Shown here: positions 1 through 5,569 of the stretch, piece by piece
Numbering within the stretch: position 1 is the first letter of the stretch
Layout of the letters: each line of letters opens with the position of its first letter
Program-made: the position numbers and the translations under genes
The notes under the pieces: generated by a model
Told to the model about the DNA's origin: nothing
Database searches by the model: none
What the model saw: the letters and a program-made list of their open reading frames with translations, nothing else
DNA from: Hydrogenothermaceae bacterium
Lineage (GTDB): Bacteria > Aquificota > Aquificia > Aquificales > Hydrogenothermaceae
Direction of reading: 5' to 3'
Assembly: GCA_015490675.1 (NCBI GenBank)
Contig: WFXI01000120.1
Span: 1-11,252, forward strand
Length of the DNA: 11,252 nt

Positions 1-1160
1 CCTGTAGCAACTCCACCTGAAACAGTATATTTAATTTCAAAATCTTTAAATTTAACTGGATTTTCTGGAATTTTTGAATGAAACTCTAATAAATAATCTC
101 TGAAATTTTCAAAATCTGTGTATATAGTCAAAAGGGCAAATTCTTCTCCTCCAAGTCTTGCTACTAAATCTTCCTCTCTTTTAAATGTTTGTTTTAGCTT
201 GTTTGCAAAATCTTGCAAAACTATATCTCCTATATCGTGACCATAAGTATCGTTAATGGATTTAAATTTATCTACATCAAATAGAACAAATGCTATATTC
301 AGGTTATTTCTCCTAGCAACTGAAAGAATCTTTTTACCTTCCTCAAAGAAATATCTTCTATTATATAAACCTGTTAAAAAGTCTTTATATGCCATATTTT
401 CTAAAGTTTCATATTTATCAATGATATCTAAAATGTTGTATGCTCTGTTTACTAATTCTTCTCTAAAGAATGGTTTTTTAATGATATCATTTACATCTGA
501 TTTTAATAAAACAGGAACCATATCTTCATCAACATAGCCAGAAACTATTATGATTCCTAACTTAGTTTTTGGGTATTTAATTCTAATAGAATGAACAAAA
601 GATAGTGGGTCTTCATCAGGAAGATTGTAGTCTAGAAAAACTAGCTTTATATCTCTATTTTCTTTTAATATTTGCTGTGCTTTTTTTATGCTATCTGCTT
701 CCAAAACATTAAAAAGAGAATATTCCATATACTTTCGCATTACTTTTCTATCTGTAGGTGCATCATCTACTATTAAAACTTTTGTGTTTTTATTTTTTAA
801 AATTCTTTTTACAAGCTCTACAGTTATAAATAAAGCCCCAGGAATACTTTTAAACACATAATCTACAAGACCTTTGTCTTGATATAATTTTCTAATTTTT
901 GGTTCATAAGTTGCAGTTAACAAAACTGTGGGGACTCTATTTTCTGTAAAAAAGTTTACTGCCTCACCATCTTTTGCATCAGGAAGAACATAGTCTACAA
1001 GAGCTAAATCTATACGGTCTTTTTGAGTTTCATAAATCTTTTTAGCATTAGCTAAATTTTCTGCAGAAAATACATTAATCTTTTCTTTTTCTAAAAACTT
1101 CTCTAAAGCTTTTCTAACAATTGGGTCATCATCAAGAACTAATACATTACCTAAGGTCAT
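1..1160 (-). CDS. PleD-like response regulator diguanylate cyclase (REC-REC-GGDEF), partial
   Basis: Makes the second messenger c-di-GMP from two GTP, under control of phosphorylation by a histidine kinase. The frame is open from an ATG at 1160 to the window edge (386 codons seen; C-terminus missing). AGGA at 1166-1169 lies 5 nt before the ATG. Receiver 1 (about residues 5-122) has the acidic pair D11/D12, phospho-acceptor D56, T82 and K104. Receiver 2 (about 126-248) has D132/D133, D177, S207 and K229. The GGDEF domain starts near 252, with the metal-binding DVDKFK at 295-300 and the active-site loop GGEEF at 337-341. An RxxD product-inhibition site (328-331) sits exactly five residues before GGEEF, as in Caulobacter PleD. 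The architecture matches PleD, but here both receivers look phosphorylatable. It is cytoplasmic, with no membrane segment seen. It starts 7 nt after the recO stop, so it is probably in the same transcript. What lies C-terminal cannot be seen. Confidence 0.93.
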   Translation of the reverse strand, partial: MTLGNVLVLDDDPIVRKALEKFLEKEKINVFSAENLANAKKIYETQKDRIDLALVDYVLPDAKDGEAVNFFTENRVPTVLLTATYEPKIRKLYQDKGLVDYVFKSIPGALFITVELVKRILKNKNTKVLIVDDAPTDRKVMRKYMEYSLFNVLEADSIKKAQQILKENRDIKLVFLDYNLPDEDPLSFVHSIRIKYPKTKLGIIIVSGYVDEDMVPVLLKSDVNDIIKKPFFREELVNRAYNILDIIDKYETLENMAYKDFLTGLYNRRYFFEEGKKILSVARRNNLNIAFVLFDVDKFKSINDTYGHDIGDIVLQDFANKLKQTFKREEDLVARLGGEEFALLTIYTDFENFRDYLLEFHSKIPENPVKFKDFEIKYTVSGGVAT

Positions 1161-1167
1161 TTAAATC

Positions 1168-1866
1168 CTAGCTAAAATTTATCTTTAAATAATCATTTAA
1201 TTTTTTACTTAAAAGTCTTAATTTACTATGACTAAAATCTAGATTTATCATTTTAGAATATTTTGTTTTAAAAATCTTTGATAGGAAAACTATATCCTCG
1301 TATGTTAGGTCTGTTTTCCTTACTCTACTACATCTTTTACAAAGACTTCCTTTGTTTTCTAAAATAAAATTTTGAAAGTTTCTTGAATTTATTTTTGTTT
1401 TGCATTTAATACATTTTCCAAATGTTGGGAAAATTCCGTGCAAATAGATATATTTAATTAAAAATGCAGTTTGGAGTAGCTCTTTATTTTTGGCTCTTGG
1501 TAAAAAGTAAAAAGTTTTTTTTAGTAGGTTAAACATCTTTTTGTCTGGAAAAGTTGTATATTTGTTAAATGTTTCTAATATTTTTGAGGCTGTAAAGAAA
1601 CTATCTAAATTTTGAGAAATGTTTATAGCTAGATTATAACTTTTATCAATTTCTTTTATAAACAGTTTTTCTTTATATTTAATTAAAACTCCTTTAAACC
1701 AGTTAAACTGCTGGACAGTTGTTAAAAATGGATTTTTTATTATTTGACCACCTTTTATGTATATGTTTTCTTTACCTAAATTTTTAAGATATACAGTTAT
1801 TGAGAGGTCTTTTTCTCCAACCTGAACAGTTTGTAAAACTATAGCTTCGTCTTTTAAGTATATCAT
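1168..1866 (-). CDS. recO: DNA repair protein RecO
   Basis: Recombination mediator that, with RecR, loads RecA onto SSB-coated single-stranded DNA and anneals complementary strands in RecF-pathway repair. The 232-residue product has the family size and layout. An N-terminal OB-fold (about 1-78) opens with the typical 'LKDEAIVLQT' and a GEKD turn. A helical middle follows, then a zinc-binding insert with C152-x2-C155 and C176-x2-C179, close to 'HGIFPTFGKC'. All four zinc cysteines are present. The ATG at 1866 directly follows the toxin TAA (1867-1869). Its ribosome binding site is weak (AGGG at 1879-1882, 12 nt away), so translation is probably coupled to the toxin gene. The pleD-like gene follows after 7 nt. 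Being downstream of a toxin gene is unusual for recO. Confidence 0.93.
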   Translation of the reverse strand: MIYLKDEAIVLQTVQVGEKDLSITVYLKNLGKENIYIKGGQIIKNPFLTTVQQFNWFKGVLIKYKEKLFIKEIDKSYNLAINISQNLDSFFTASKILETFNKYTTFPDKKMFNLLKKTFYFLPRAKNKELLQTAFLIKYIYLHGIFPTFGKCIKCKTKINSRNFQNFILENKGSLCKRCSRVRKTDLTYEDIVFLSKIFKTKYSKMINLDFSHSKLRLLSKKLNDYLKINFS

Positions 1867-2205
1867 TTATAAATCTAGCCCTAAAACATAAAAAATAGCT
1901 TTTTCTATCTGTTTTAATTCTTCTTTTGAAATTGTGGCTATCGGCTCACCAACTAGTCTAGCTTTATCTATTGCCCTAATTTGTTCTATAACTGCATCGC
2001 TATCTTGTTTTAAATTCCCTTTTTTAGATATTCTAACTCTTAAAGGAAACCAATCGTCTCTCAATTTTGTAGTAAGAGGTATTACTATGACGGTAGGAAG
2101 ATATTTCAAATAATCAGATTGAAATATGATTACAGGTCTTACTTTACTTAATTCAGTGCCTTTTGTAGGATTGAGTTTTGCTAAATAAATTTCTCCTTTA
2201 TTCAA
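1867..2205 (-). CDS. mazF: MazF/PemK-family mRNA interferase toxin
   Basis: Ribosome-independent endoribonuclease that cuts mRNA at short sequence motifs and is neutralised by the upstream antitoxin. The 112-residue length is normal. It shows the family's opening strand (GEIYLAKLNP), the K-x-RPVIIFQ motif with likely catalytic R23, and T46 in 'PLTT' exactly 23 residues later, matching the Arg-Thr pair of Bacillus MazF. It also has the 'EQIRAIDKARL' segment typical of the family, so it appears catalytically intact. The start is a TTG at 2205-2203 overlapping the antitoxin stop by 8 nt; GGAGA at 2211-2215 is well placed for it, and no ATG lies near. The cut sequence cannot be read from the protein. 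recO starts immediately after its stop. Confidence 0.92.
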   Translation of the reverse strand: MNKGEIYLAKLNPTKGTELSKVRPVIIFQSDYLKYLPTVIVIPLTTKLRDDWFPLRVRISKKGNLKQDSDAVIEQIRAIDKARLVGEPIATISKEELKQIEKAIFYVLGLDL

Positions 2206-2440
2206 TTATATCTCCGCTTAGTGCTTCAAACTCTTCTACTTCTTTTAAGTATTCTTTATTCTTGCTTAATTCTTTTGAGAGTTTTTCCATTTTCTTATGG
2301 ATTGCTTCTCTTTCTAATTTTTTTCCATACTCTAAAATTGCTTCTCTAATTATTTGTGATTTTGGTTTTTTTAAACTTTTGCTTAATCTATCTAAATAAT
2401 TGAAAAATTCTTCTTCTGTTTTTAATGTAATTGTTTTCAT
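2198..2440 (-). CDS. Ribbon-helix-helix (MazE-like) antitoxin
   Basis: Antitoxin partner of the adjacent MazF-like toxin; it binds DNA as a dimer, probably repressing its own operon, and blocks the toxin through its C-terminal tail. The start chosen is the ATG at 2440, giving 80 residues, because GAGG at 2447-2450 lies 6 nt upstream. An in-frame ATG at 2452 would add four residues but has no ribosome binding site. An N-terminal strand (MKTITLKT) is followed by helix 1 (about 10-22) and a second helix built on 'KSQIIREAILEYG' (27-39), the ribbon-helix-helix signature. Residues 40-80 are highly charged and helical, ending in the acidic 'FEALSGDIIE', as expected for a toxin-binding tail. The stop overlaps the toxin start, the usual antitoxin-first order. 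Confidence 0.88.
   Translation of the reverse strand: MKTITLKTEEEFFNYLDRLSKSLKKPKSQIIREAILEYGKKLEREAIHKKMEKLSKELSKNKEYLKEVEEFEALSGDIIE
2211..2215 (-). promoter_or_regulatory. Ribosome binding site for the toxin TTG start
   Basis: GGAGA on the minus strand lies inside the last antitoxin codons, 5 nt before the TTG at 2205-2203. It is the reason for accepting the TTG start and for expecting coupled translation of antitoxin and toxin. Confidence 0.65.
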
Positions 2441-2468
2441 AACTGGCCTCATTTAGAATTTAACTATT

Positions 2469-2484
2469 ACTTATAATTTTAAGT
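2469..2484. promoter_or_regulatory. Candidate antitoxin operator (imperfect palindrome)
   Basis: A 16-bp near-palindrome, ACTTATAATTTTAAGT, is symmetric at 14 of 16 positions and covers the -10 box of the promoter before the antitoxin gene. Ribbon-helix-helix antitoxins bind short palindromes at such places and repress their own operon. In DNA this AT-rich, short palindromes also occur by chance, so the role is an inference. Confidence 0.35.
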
Positions 2485-2503
2485 AAAAATTTAATCCAGT
2501 CAA
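2476..2503 (-). promoter_or_regulatory. Sigma-70-type promoter of the toxin-antitoxin/recO/cyclase unit
   Basis: On the minus strand, TTGACT (2498-2503) and TAAAAT (2476-2481) are separated by 16 bp. This puts transcription start near 2469, about 30 nt before the antitoxin ATG at 2440. The -35 box sits directly after the polA stop (2507), so polA read-through and this promoter may both feed the unit. Confidence 0.6.
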
Positions 2504-2506
2504 ACT

Positions 2507-4285
2507 TCACTTTTCTGACCAGCTGTTTGCTATTGATACTTCACATTCTATTGGAACTTGTTTGAGGAGTATTTTGCCTGCTTTTAGCATACTTTCTTCT
2601 AGAGTTTCTTTTGCTTTTTGAGCCTGTTCTTCTTTTACTTCTACGATTATTTCATCGTGAACAAGGTTTATTATGTAAGCATCGATATTGCCTTTTAGCT
2701 TATAAAAGAAGTTTACTGCCATTTTTAGCATATCGCTACCTGTAGCTTGAATTGGATAGTTAACTGCATCTGTAAATCTACTTGCTTTCATTCTTCTTCC
2801 AAGTAAGGAAACAACAGTTATTTTATGATGTTTTTTGAGTTTTTCTTTTACACTATCGTGCCAGATTTTGAAACCTTTATAGTGCTGGAAAAATTTTTCG
2901 TGAAACTGTTTTGCTTCTTTTAAGGTTATTTCTACTCCATAATTGTTTATCGCATATTCCATTAAAGATTTTGGAGAAATACCATAAATAAGACCAAAAT
3001 TTATTGCTTTTGCAAGTTTTCTTTCTTCTTTTGTTATTTCTTCATAAGGTTTTCCTGTAATTAAAGATGCAGTAAATTTATGAAGGTCTTTTCCTTCTTT
3101 AAATGCTTTTATCATAGTTTCTTCATTGGTGTATTCAGAAGCTATACGAAGTTCAATCTGAGAATAGTCTGCGATTATTAGTTTATGTCCTTCTTTAGCT
3201 TCAAATAGACTTCTTAGCTCATAGGTTATATTTTGCAAATTTGGTCTAGATGAGGACATTCTACCTGTAGGTGCTCCTATTTGTCTGTAATCACTGTGGA
3301 CTCTGTATGTTTTTGGTGTATCTTCTTTGGCGTATTGTTTTAGTTCATTTAGTTTGTCCAGTAGTTTTTTTGTGTGTCTTATTTCTAAAAGTTTTTTTAC
3401 AGGCTCTTTATCTATAAATTTTTTTAGGACTTTATCTTGAGATGAATATGAACCTTTTTCTGTTTTTGGTAAAGATAGATTTAGTTTATTTATCAGCCAG
3501 TTTGAAACTTTTTGAGGTGAAAAAGGGTCTACTGCATATTGTCTTAAAAAGTCTATGTATAGTCTCTGGTATTTTGATGAAATTTCTTTTAATAGGTTGT
3601 CTAGTTTTTCTTTTGATACTGGCATTCCTTTTAGTTCTATTAGTGCTAAATGTGGCACAAATGTAAATTCAACTGCTGAAACTGGATTTTTAACTTTAAA
3701 AATTTCGTAAACTTTGCCTGTTGCTTTGTGAGGTGTTTCTACACTGTTTAGTTTATCTTTTAAAACTGGAAAAATCTCTATTAAAGCTAAAACATCTTTT
3801 GCTGAGTATTTTATTTGTTCTTCTGTTAGATTTTCTAAGTTCCAGCTAGAGCTTTGGTAAGTTTTATCTAGCTCTAAATTTGCTTCTCTTTTTGAAACAG
3901 CAAGTAATGAATGTTTATCATTTTCTCCTTCTGATAAAATTTGAGAGGCTATCATTGTGTCAAAAATAGTAGTTGGGAAAATTTCTAGATTGGTTTTTAA
4001 AAACTTAATGTCAAATTTTAAGTTGTGTCCTACTATTCCTTTATTTTCCAGTAAATTTTTTAAAGCAGGTTTTATTTTTTCTTTATCGATTTTAAATAAG
4101 TCAAAAACAAAAATTTCTTTATTTATAGTTCCAAGTTGGATTAGTCTTATTTTATCTGAAAAAAAATCAATATTTTTAAAATCTTTAACAACAATTTCTG
4201 TATCTAAAAATAAAAATGGCTCACTTTCTAGTTTTTTTATATACTCTAAAGCCTCTTGAGTATCTGTTATATATTCAAAGTTCAA
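2507..4285 (-). CDS. polA: Family A DNA polymerase (Pol I without 5'-3' exonuclease domain)
   Basis: Template-directed DNA polymerase with proofreading, for repair and gap filling. Residues 1-190 form a DEDDy 3'-5' exonuclease: D28-x-E30 (Exo I), N88-x3-D92 (Exo II) and Y160-x3-D164 (Exo III) are all present. Residues 200-592 form the polymerase: motif A 'DYSQIELR' with D373, motif B R422/K426/F430/Y434, and motif C 'VHDE' with D544/E545, plus 'TGRMSS' at 340-345. F430 is the Phe associated with discrimination against dideoxynucleotides. At 592 residues it lacks the roughly 290-residue flap-nuclease domain of E. coli Pol I. This is not truncation; Aquifex-type polymerases are this size. The start is a TTG at 4285 overlapping the pncA stop (TTGA), with GAGG at 4296-4299; the next in-frame Met is residue 111, inside the exonuclease. 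It is probably translated coupled to pncA. Confidence 0.95.
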   Translation of the reverse strand: MNFEYITDTQEALEYIKKLESEPFLFLDTEIVVKDFKNIDFFSDKIRLIQLGTINKEIFVFDLFKIDKEKIKPALKNLLENKGIVGHNLKFDIKFLKTNLEIFPTTIFDTMIASQILSEGENDKHSLLAVSKREANLELDKTYQSSSWNLENLTEEQIKYSAKDVLALIEIFPVLKDKLNSVETPHKATGKVYEIFKVKNPVSAVEFTFVPHLALIELKGMPVSKEKLDNLLKEISSKYQRLYIDFLRQYAVDPFSPQKVSNWLINKLNLSLPKTEKGSYSSQDKVLKKFIDKEPVKKLLEIRHTKKLLDKLNELKQYAKEDTPKTYRVHSDYRQIGAPTGRMSSSRPNLQNITYELRSLFEAKEGHKLIIADYSQIELRIASEYTNEETMIKAFKEGKDLHKFTASLITGKPYEEITKEERKLAKAINFGLIYGISPKSLMEYAINNYGVEITLKEAKQFHEKFFQHYKGFKIWHDSVKEKLKKHHKITVVSLLGRRMKASRFTDAVNYPIQATGSDMLKMAVNFFYKLKGNIDAYIINLVHDEIIVEVKEEQAQKAKETLEESMLKAGKILLKQVPIECEVSIANSWSEK

Positions 4286-4869
4286 GCTGAGATATCCTCT
4301 TTTGTTATAAAAACTGCTCCATTTTTGAGCATAGTATCTATAGCTTTTTTACTATCGTCAGGTTTTACATTAACTCCTTTAATTGCATCTTCTAAAACAA
4401 AGGTTTGATAACCTAAATTTAACCCTCCTAAAACTGTGTTTTTAACACAGTAGTCAGTTGCAACTCCACAGACAAAAATTCTTTTTATACCTCTTTCTTT
4501 TAATAAATCATTTAAGATTGTTCCCTGAAATCCTGAATATGCATCAAAATCCTGTGAAGTGCCTTTTGAGATTATAAATTTATTGTCTGATGGTATATAG
4601 AGGTCTTTATGAAATTTTGCACCTTCTGTGTGTTGAACACAGTGAGGTGGCCAAATTCCTCCGTATCCTTTAAAAGATATATGATTTTCTGGGTGCCAGT
4701 CTCTTGTAAAAAATACTGGTAAACCTTTGCTTTCAAATAGTTTTGTGTATTCATTTATGCTAGGAACAATTTGGTCTGCTTCTGGAACTGGCAGAACTCC
4801 TGTTGGCATAAAGTCATTTTGCATATCAACAACAATTAGAGCATCAAAGTTGTTTATTTTTACTTTCAT
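4282..4869 (-). CDS. pncA: Nicotinamidase (isochorismatase-like hydrolase)
   Basis: Hydrolyses nicotinamide to nicotinic acid and ammonia, feeding NAD recycling by the Preiss-Handler route; cytoplasmic. The start is the ATG at 4869, with GAGGG at 4875-4879 5 nt upstream, giving 195 residues. A TTG at 4881 in frame would add four residues but has no binding site. Numbered from the ATG, the catalytic triad is D15 ('VVDMQNDF'), K102 ('ISKGT') and C141 ('GVATDYCVK'). Metal ligands are D57, H59 ('DWHPENH') and H76 ('WPPHC'), with spacing like the Pyrococcus enzyme. These features separate nicotinamidases from other members of the superfamily, although a related amidase cannot be excluded. Its stop overlaps the polA TTG, so the two form one unit starting just past the CRISPR array. 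Confidence 0.92.
   Translation of the reverse strand: MKVKINNFDALIVVDMQNDFMPTGVLPVPEADQIVPSINEYTKLFESKGLPVFFTRDWHPENHISFKGYGGIWPPHCVQHTEGAKFHKDLYIPSDNKFIISKGTSQDFDAYSGFQGTILNDLLKERGIKRIFVCGVATDYCVKNTVLGGLNLGYQTFVLEDAIKGVNVKPDDSKKAIDTMLKNGAVFITKEDISA
4296..4299 (-). promoter_or_regulatory. Ribosome binding site for the polA TTG start
   Basis: GAGG on the minus strand, within the end of pncA, lies 10 nt before the TTG at 4285-4283. It supports TTG initiation and translational coupling with pncA. The spacing is a little long. Confidence 0.5.
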
Positions 4870-4908
4870 CTTTTCCCTCAAGATAAAGGAAGAAGATTTT
4901 TACTAAAA

Positions 4909-4936
4909 GATTATTACTTTTTATCTGATTTGACAA
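4909..4936 (-). promoter_or_regulatory. Possible promoter of pncA-polA
   Basis: On the minus strand, TTGTCA (4931-4936) and ATAATC (4909-4914) are separated by 16 bp. Start of transcription would be near 4902, about 33 nt before the pncA ATG. The -35 box is good and the -10 box poor. It lies between the CRISPR array and pncA, so pncA could also be reached by array read-through. Confidence 0.4.
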
Positions 4937-4948
4937 GTTTTAGGAATA

Positions 4949-5278
4949 ATAACAATTCCCTAAGAAAAGCGGGAGAGTGCAACCTCTCGGGTTTCCGAAG
5001 TGAGAAGAGCCATTAAAAAGGTCGCAATTCCCTAAAAAAAGCGGGAGAGTGCAACTTAAATACAGCGAAAAAGTTCTTTATATTTTCAAACCGTCGCAAT
5101 TCCCTAAAAAAAGCGGGAGAATGCAACAAGCATTAGCATCTGCAGAAGAAGCAGATGTAGGAGAAAGAAGGTCGCAATTCCCTAAGAAAAGCGGGAGAAT
5201 GCAACTTTGTAAACATTGTGGTAGCAAATTGCGGGTTGGATTTGTCGCAATTCCCTAAGAAAAGCGGGAGAATGCAAC
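4949..5278 (-). CRISPR. CRISPR array, 5 repeats and 4 spacers, no cas genes in window
   Basis: Five 35-bp repeats lie at 4949-4983, 5021-5055, 5093-5127, 5171-5205 and 5244-5278. Spacers are 4984-5020 (37 bp), 5056-5092 (37), 5128-5170 (43) and 5206-5243 (38). Read on the plus strand each repeat begins GTCGCAATTCCC and ends TGCAAC. Two positions vary (16 and 29, A or G), and the left-most copy is degenerate in its first four bases. The repeat ends can pair (GTCGCA/TGCAAC), and an inner CCC/GGG pair can form a small hairpin. Minus-strand transcription is likely: on that strand repeats end ATTGCGAC, like the ATTGAAAC crRNA tag common in type I-B and type III systems; the decayed copy is then leader-distal, and the right flank is leader-like. 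The system type cannot be assigned without cas genes. Confidence 0.94.
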
Positions 5279-5569
5279 ACTAGTTTGCAAATCCTTGATA
5301 CAAGCCGTATTCAGAAAGTCAAGTAGCCAATTTTTAACATTTTTAACCTTGGATACTTTCATAATAGCATAAATAAAGCCTCCGAGCAACAAAAAATAGT
5401 AAATCCTTATTTTATGCGGTTTAGAAAACAGTTTTTGCTTAAAAATTTTCCCCAAAACCCCTGCCACACCTCAGTTTAGGGAACAAATTTTTAGTTAAAT
5501 CTTCGCAAAGCATTGATATTAAAGCCTCCCAAAATTTTAAAAATTTAGTTAGTTTTTAACAACTTTGTC
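5279..5569 (-). other. CRISPR leader-like non-coding region between array and mutS2
   Basis: 291 bp without a credible gene, lying on the likely leader side of the array and running to the mutS2 stop. It contains a candidate promoter (5361-5389), two tandem copies of ATTTTTAAC (5330-5347), a C-run tract on the plus strand (5450-5470, G-rich on the minus strand), two copies of TAAAGCCTCC (5374-5383 and 5520-5529) and a run of A/T tracts (5531-5560). I see no GC-rich hairpin with a T-run that would serve as the mutS2 terminator. An open frame passes through the region into the array (minus, 5255-5467), but it encodes part of a repeat and is not accepted as a gene. Confidence 0.6.
5361..5389 (-). 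promoter_or_regulatory. Candidate pre-crRNA promoter in the leader
   Basis: On the minus strand, TTGCTC (5384-5389) and TATTAT (5361-5366) are separated by 17 bp. Transcription would begin near 5354 and reach the first repeat about 75 nt later, a usual distance for a CRISPR leader promoter. Confidence 0.45.

Noticed and set aside
256..537. Plus-strand open frame opposite the diguanylate cyclase
   Set aside because: It lies antisense to a well-conserved REC/GGDEF coding region and has no recognisable motif.
3442..4259. Two plus-strand open frames opposite polA
   Set aside because: Hydrophobic, low-complexity translations antisense to conserved polymerase and exonuclease motifs; typical shadows.
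4882..4948. Possible terminator for the CRISPR transcript before pncA
   Set aside because: Only A/T-rich complementarity (AAAAG/CTTTT) is present; no stable hairpin.
5049..5258. 69-codon plus-strand open frame across the CRISPR array
   Set aside because: It is built of repeats and spacers, and the same repeat-derived peptide recurs in it; it arises because the repeat has an open frame.
5255..5467. 70-codon minus-strand open frame through the leader into the first repeat
   Set aside because: It starts at a GTG without a ribosome binding site and ends within a CRISPR repeat. It is more likely leader DNA, although conservation has not been tested.
5531..5560. A/T-rich inverted repeats after mutS2 as a terminator
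   Set aside because: The stems have almost no G-C pairs and no following T-run; they are expected by chance in this base composition.
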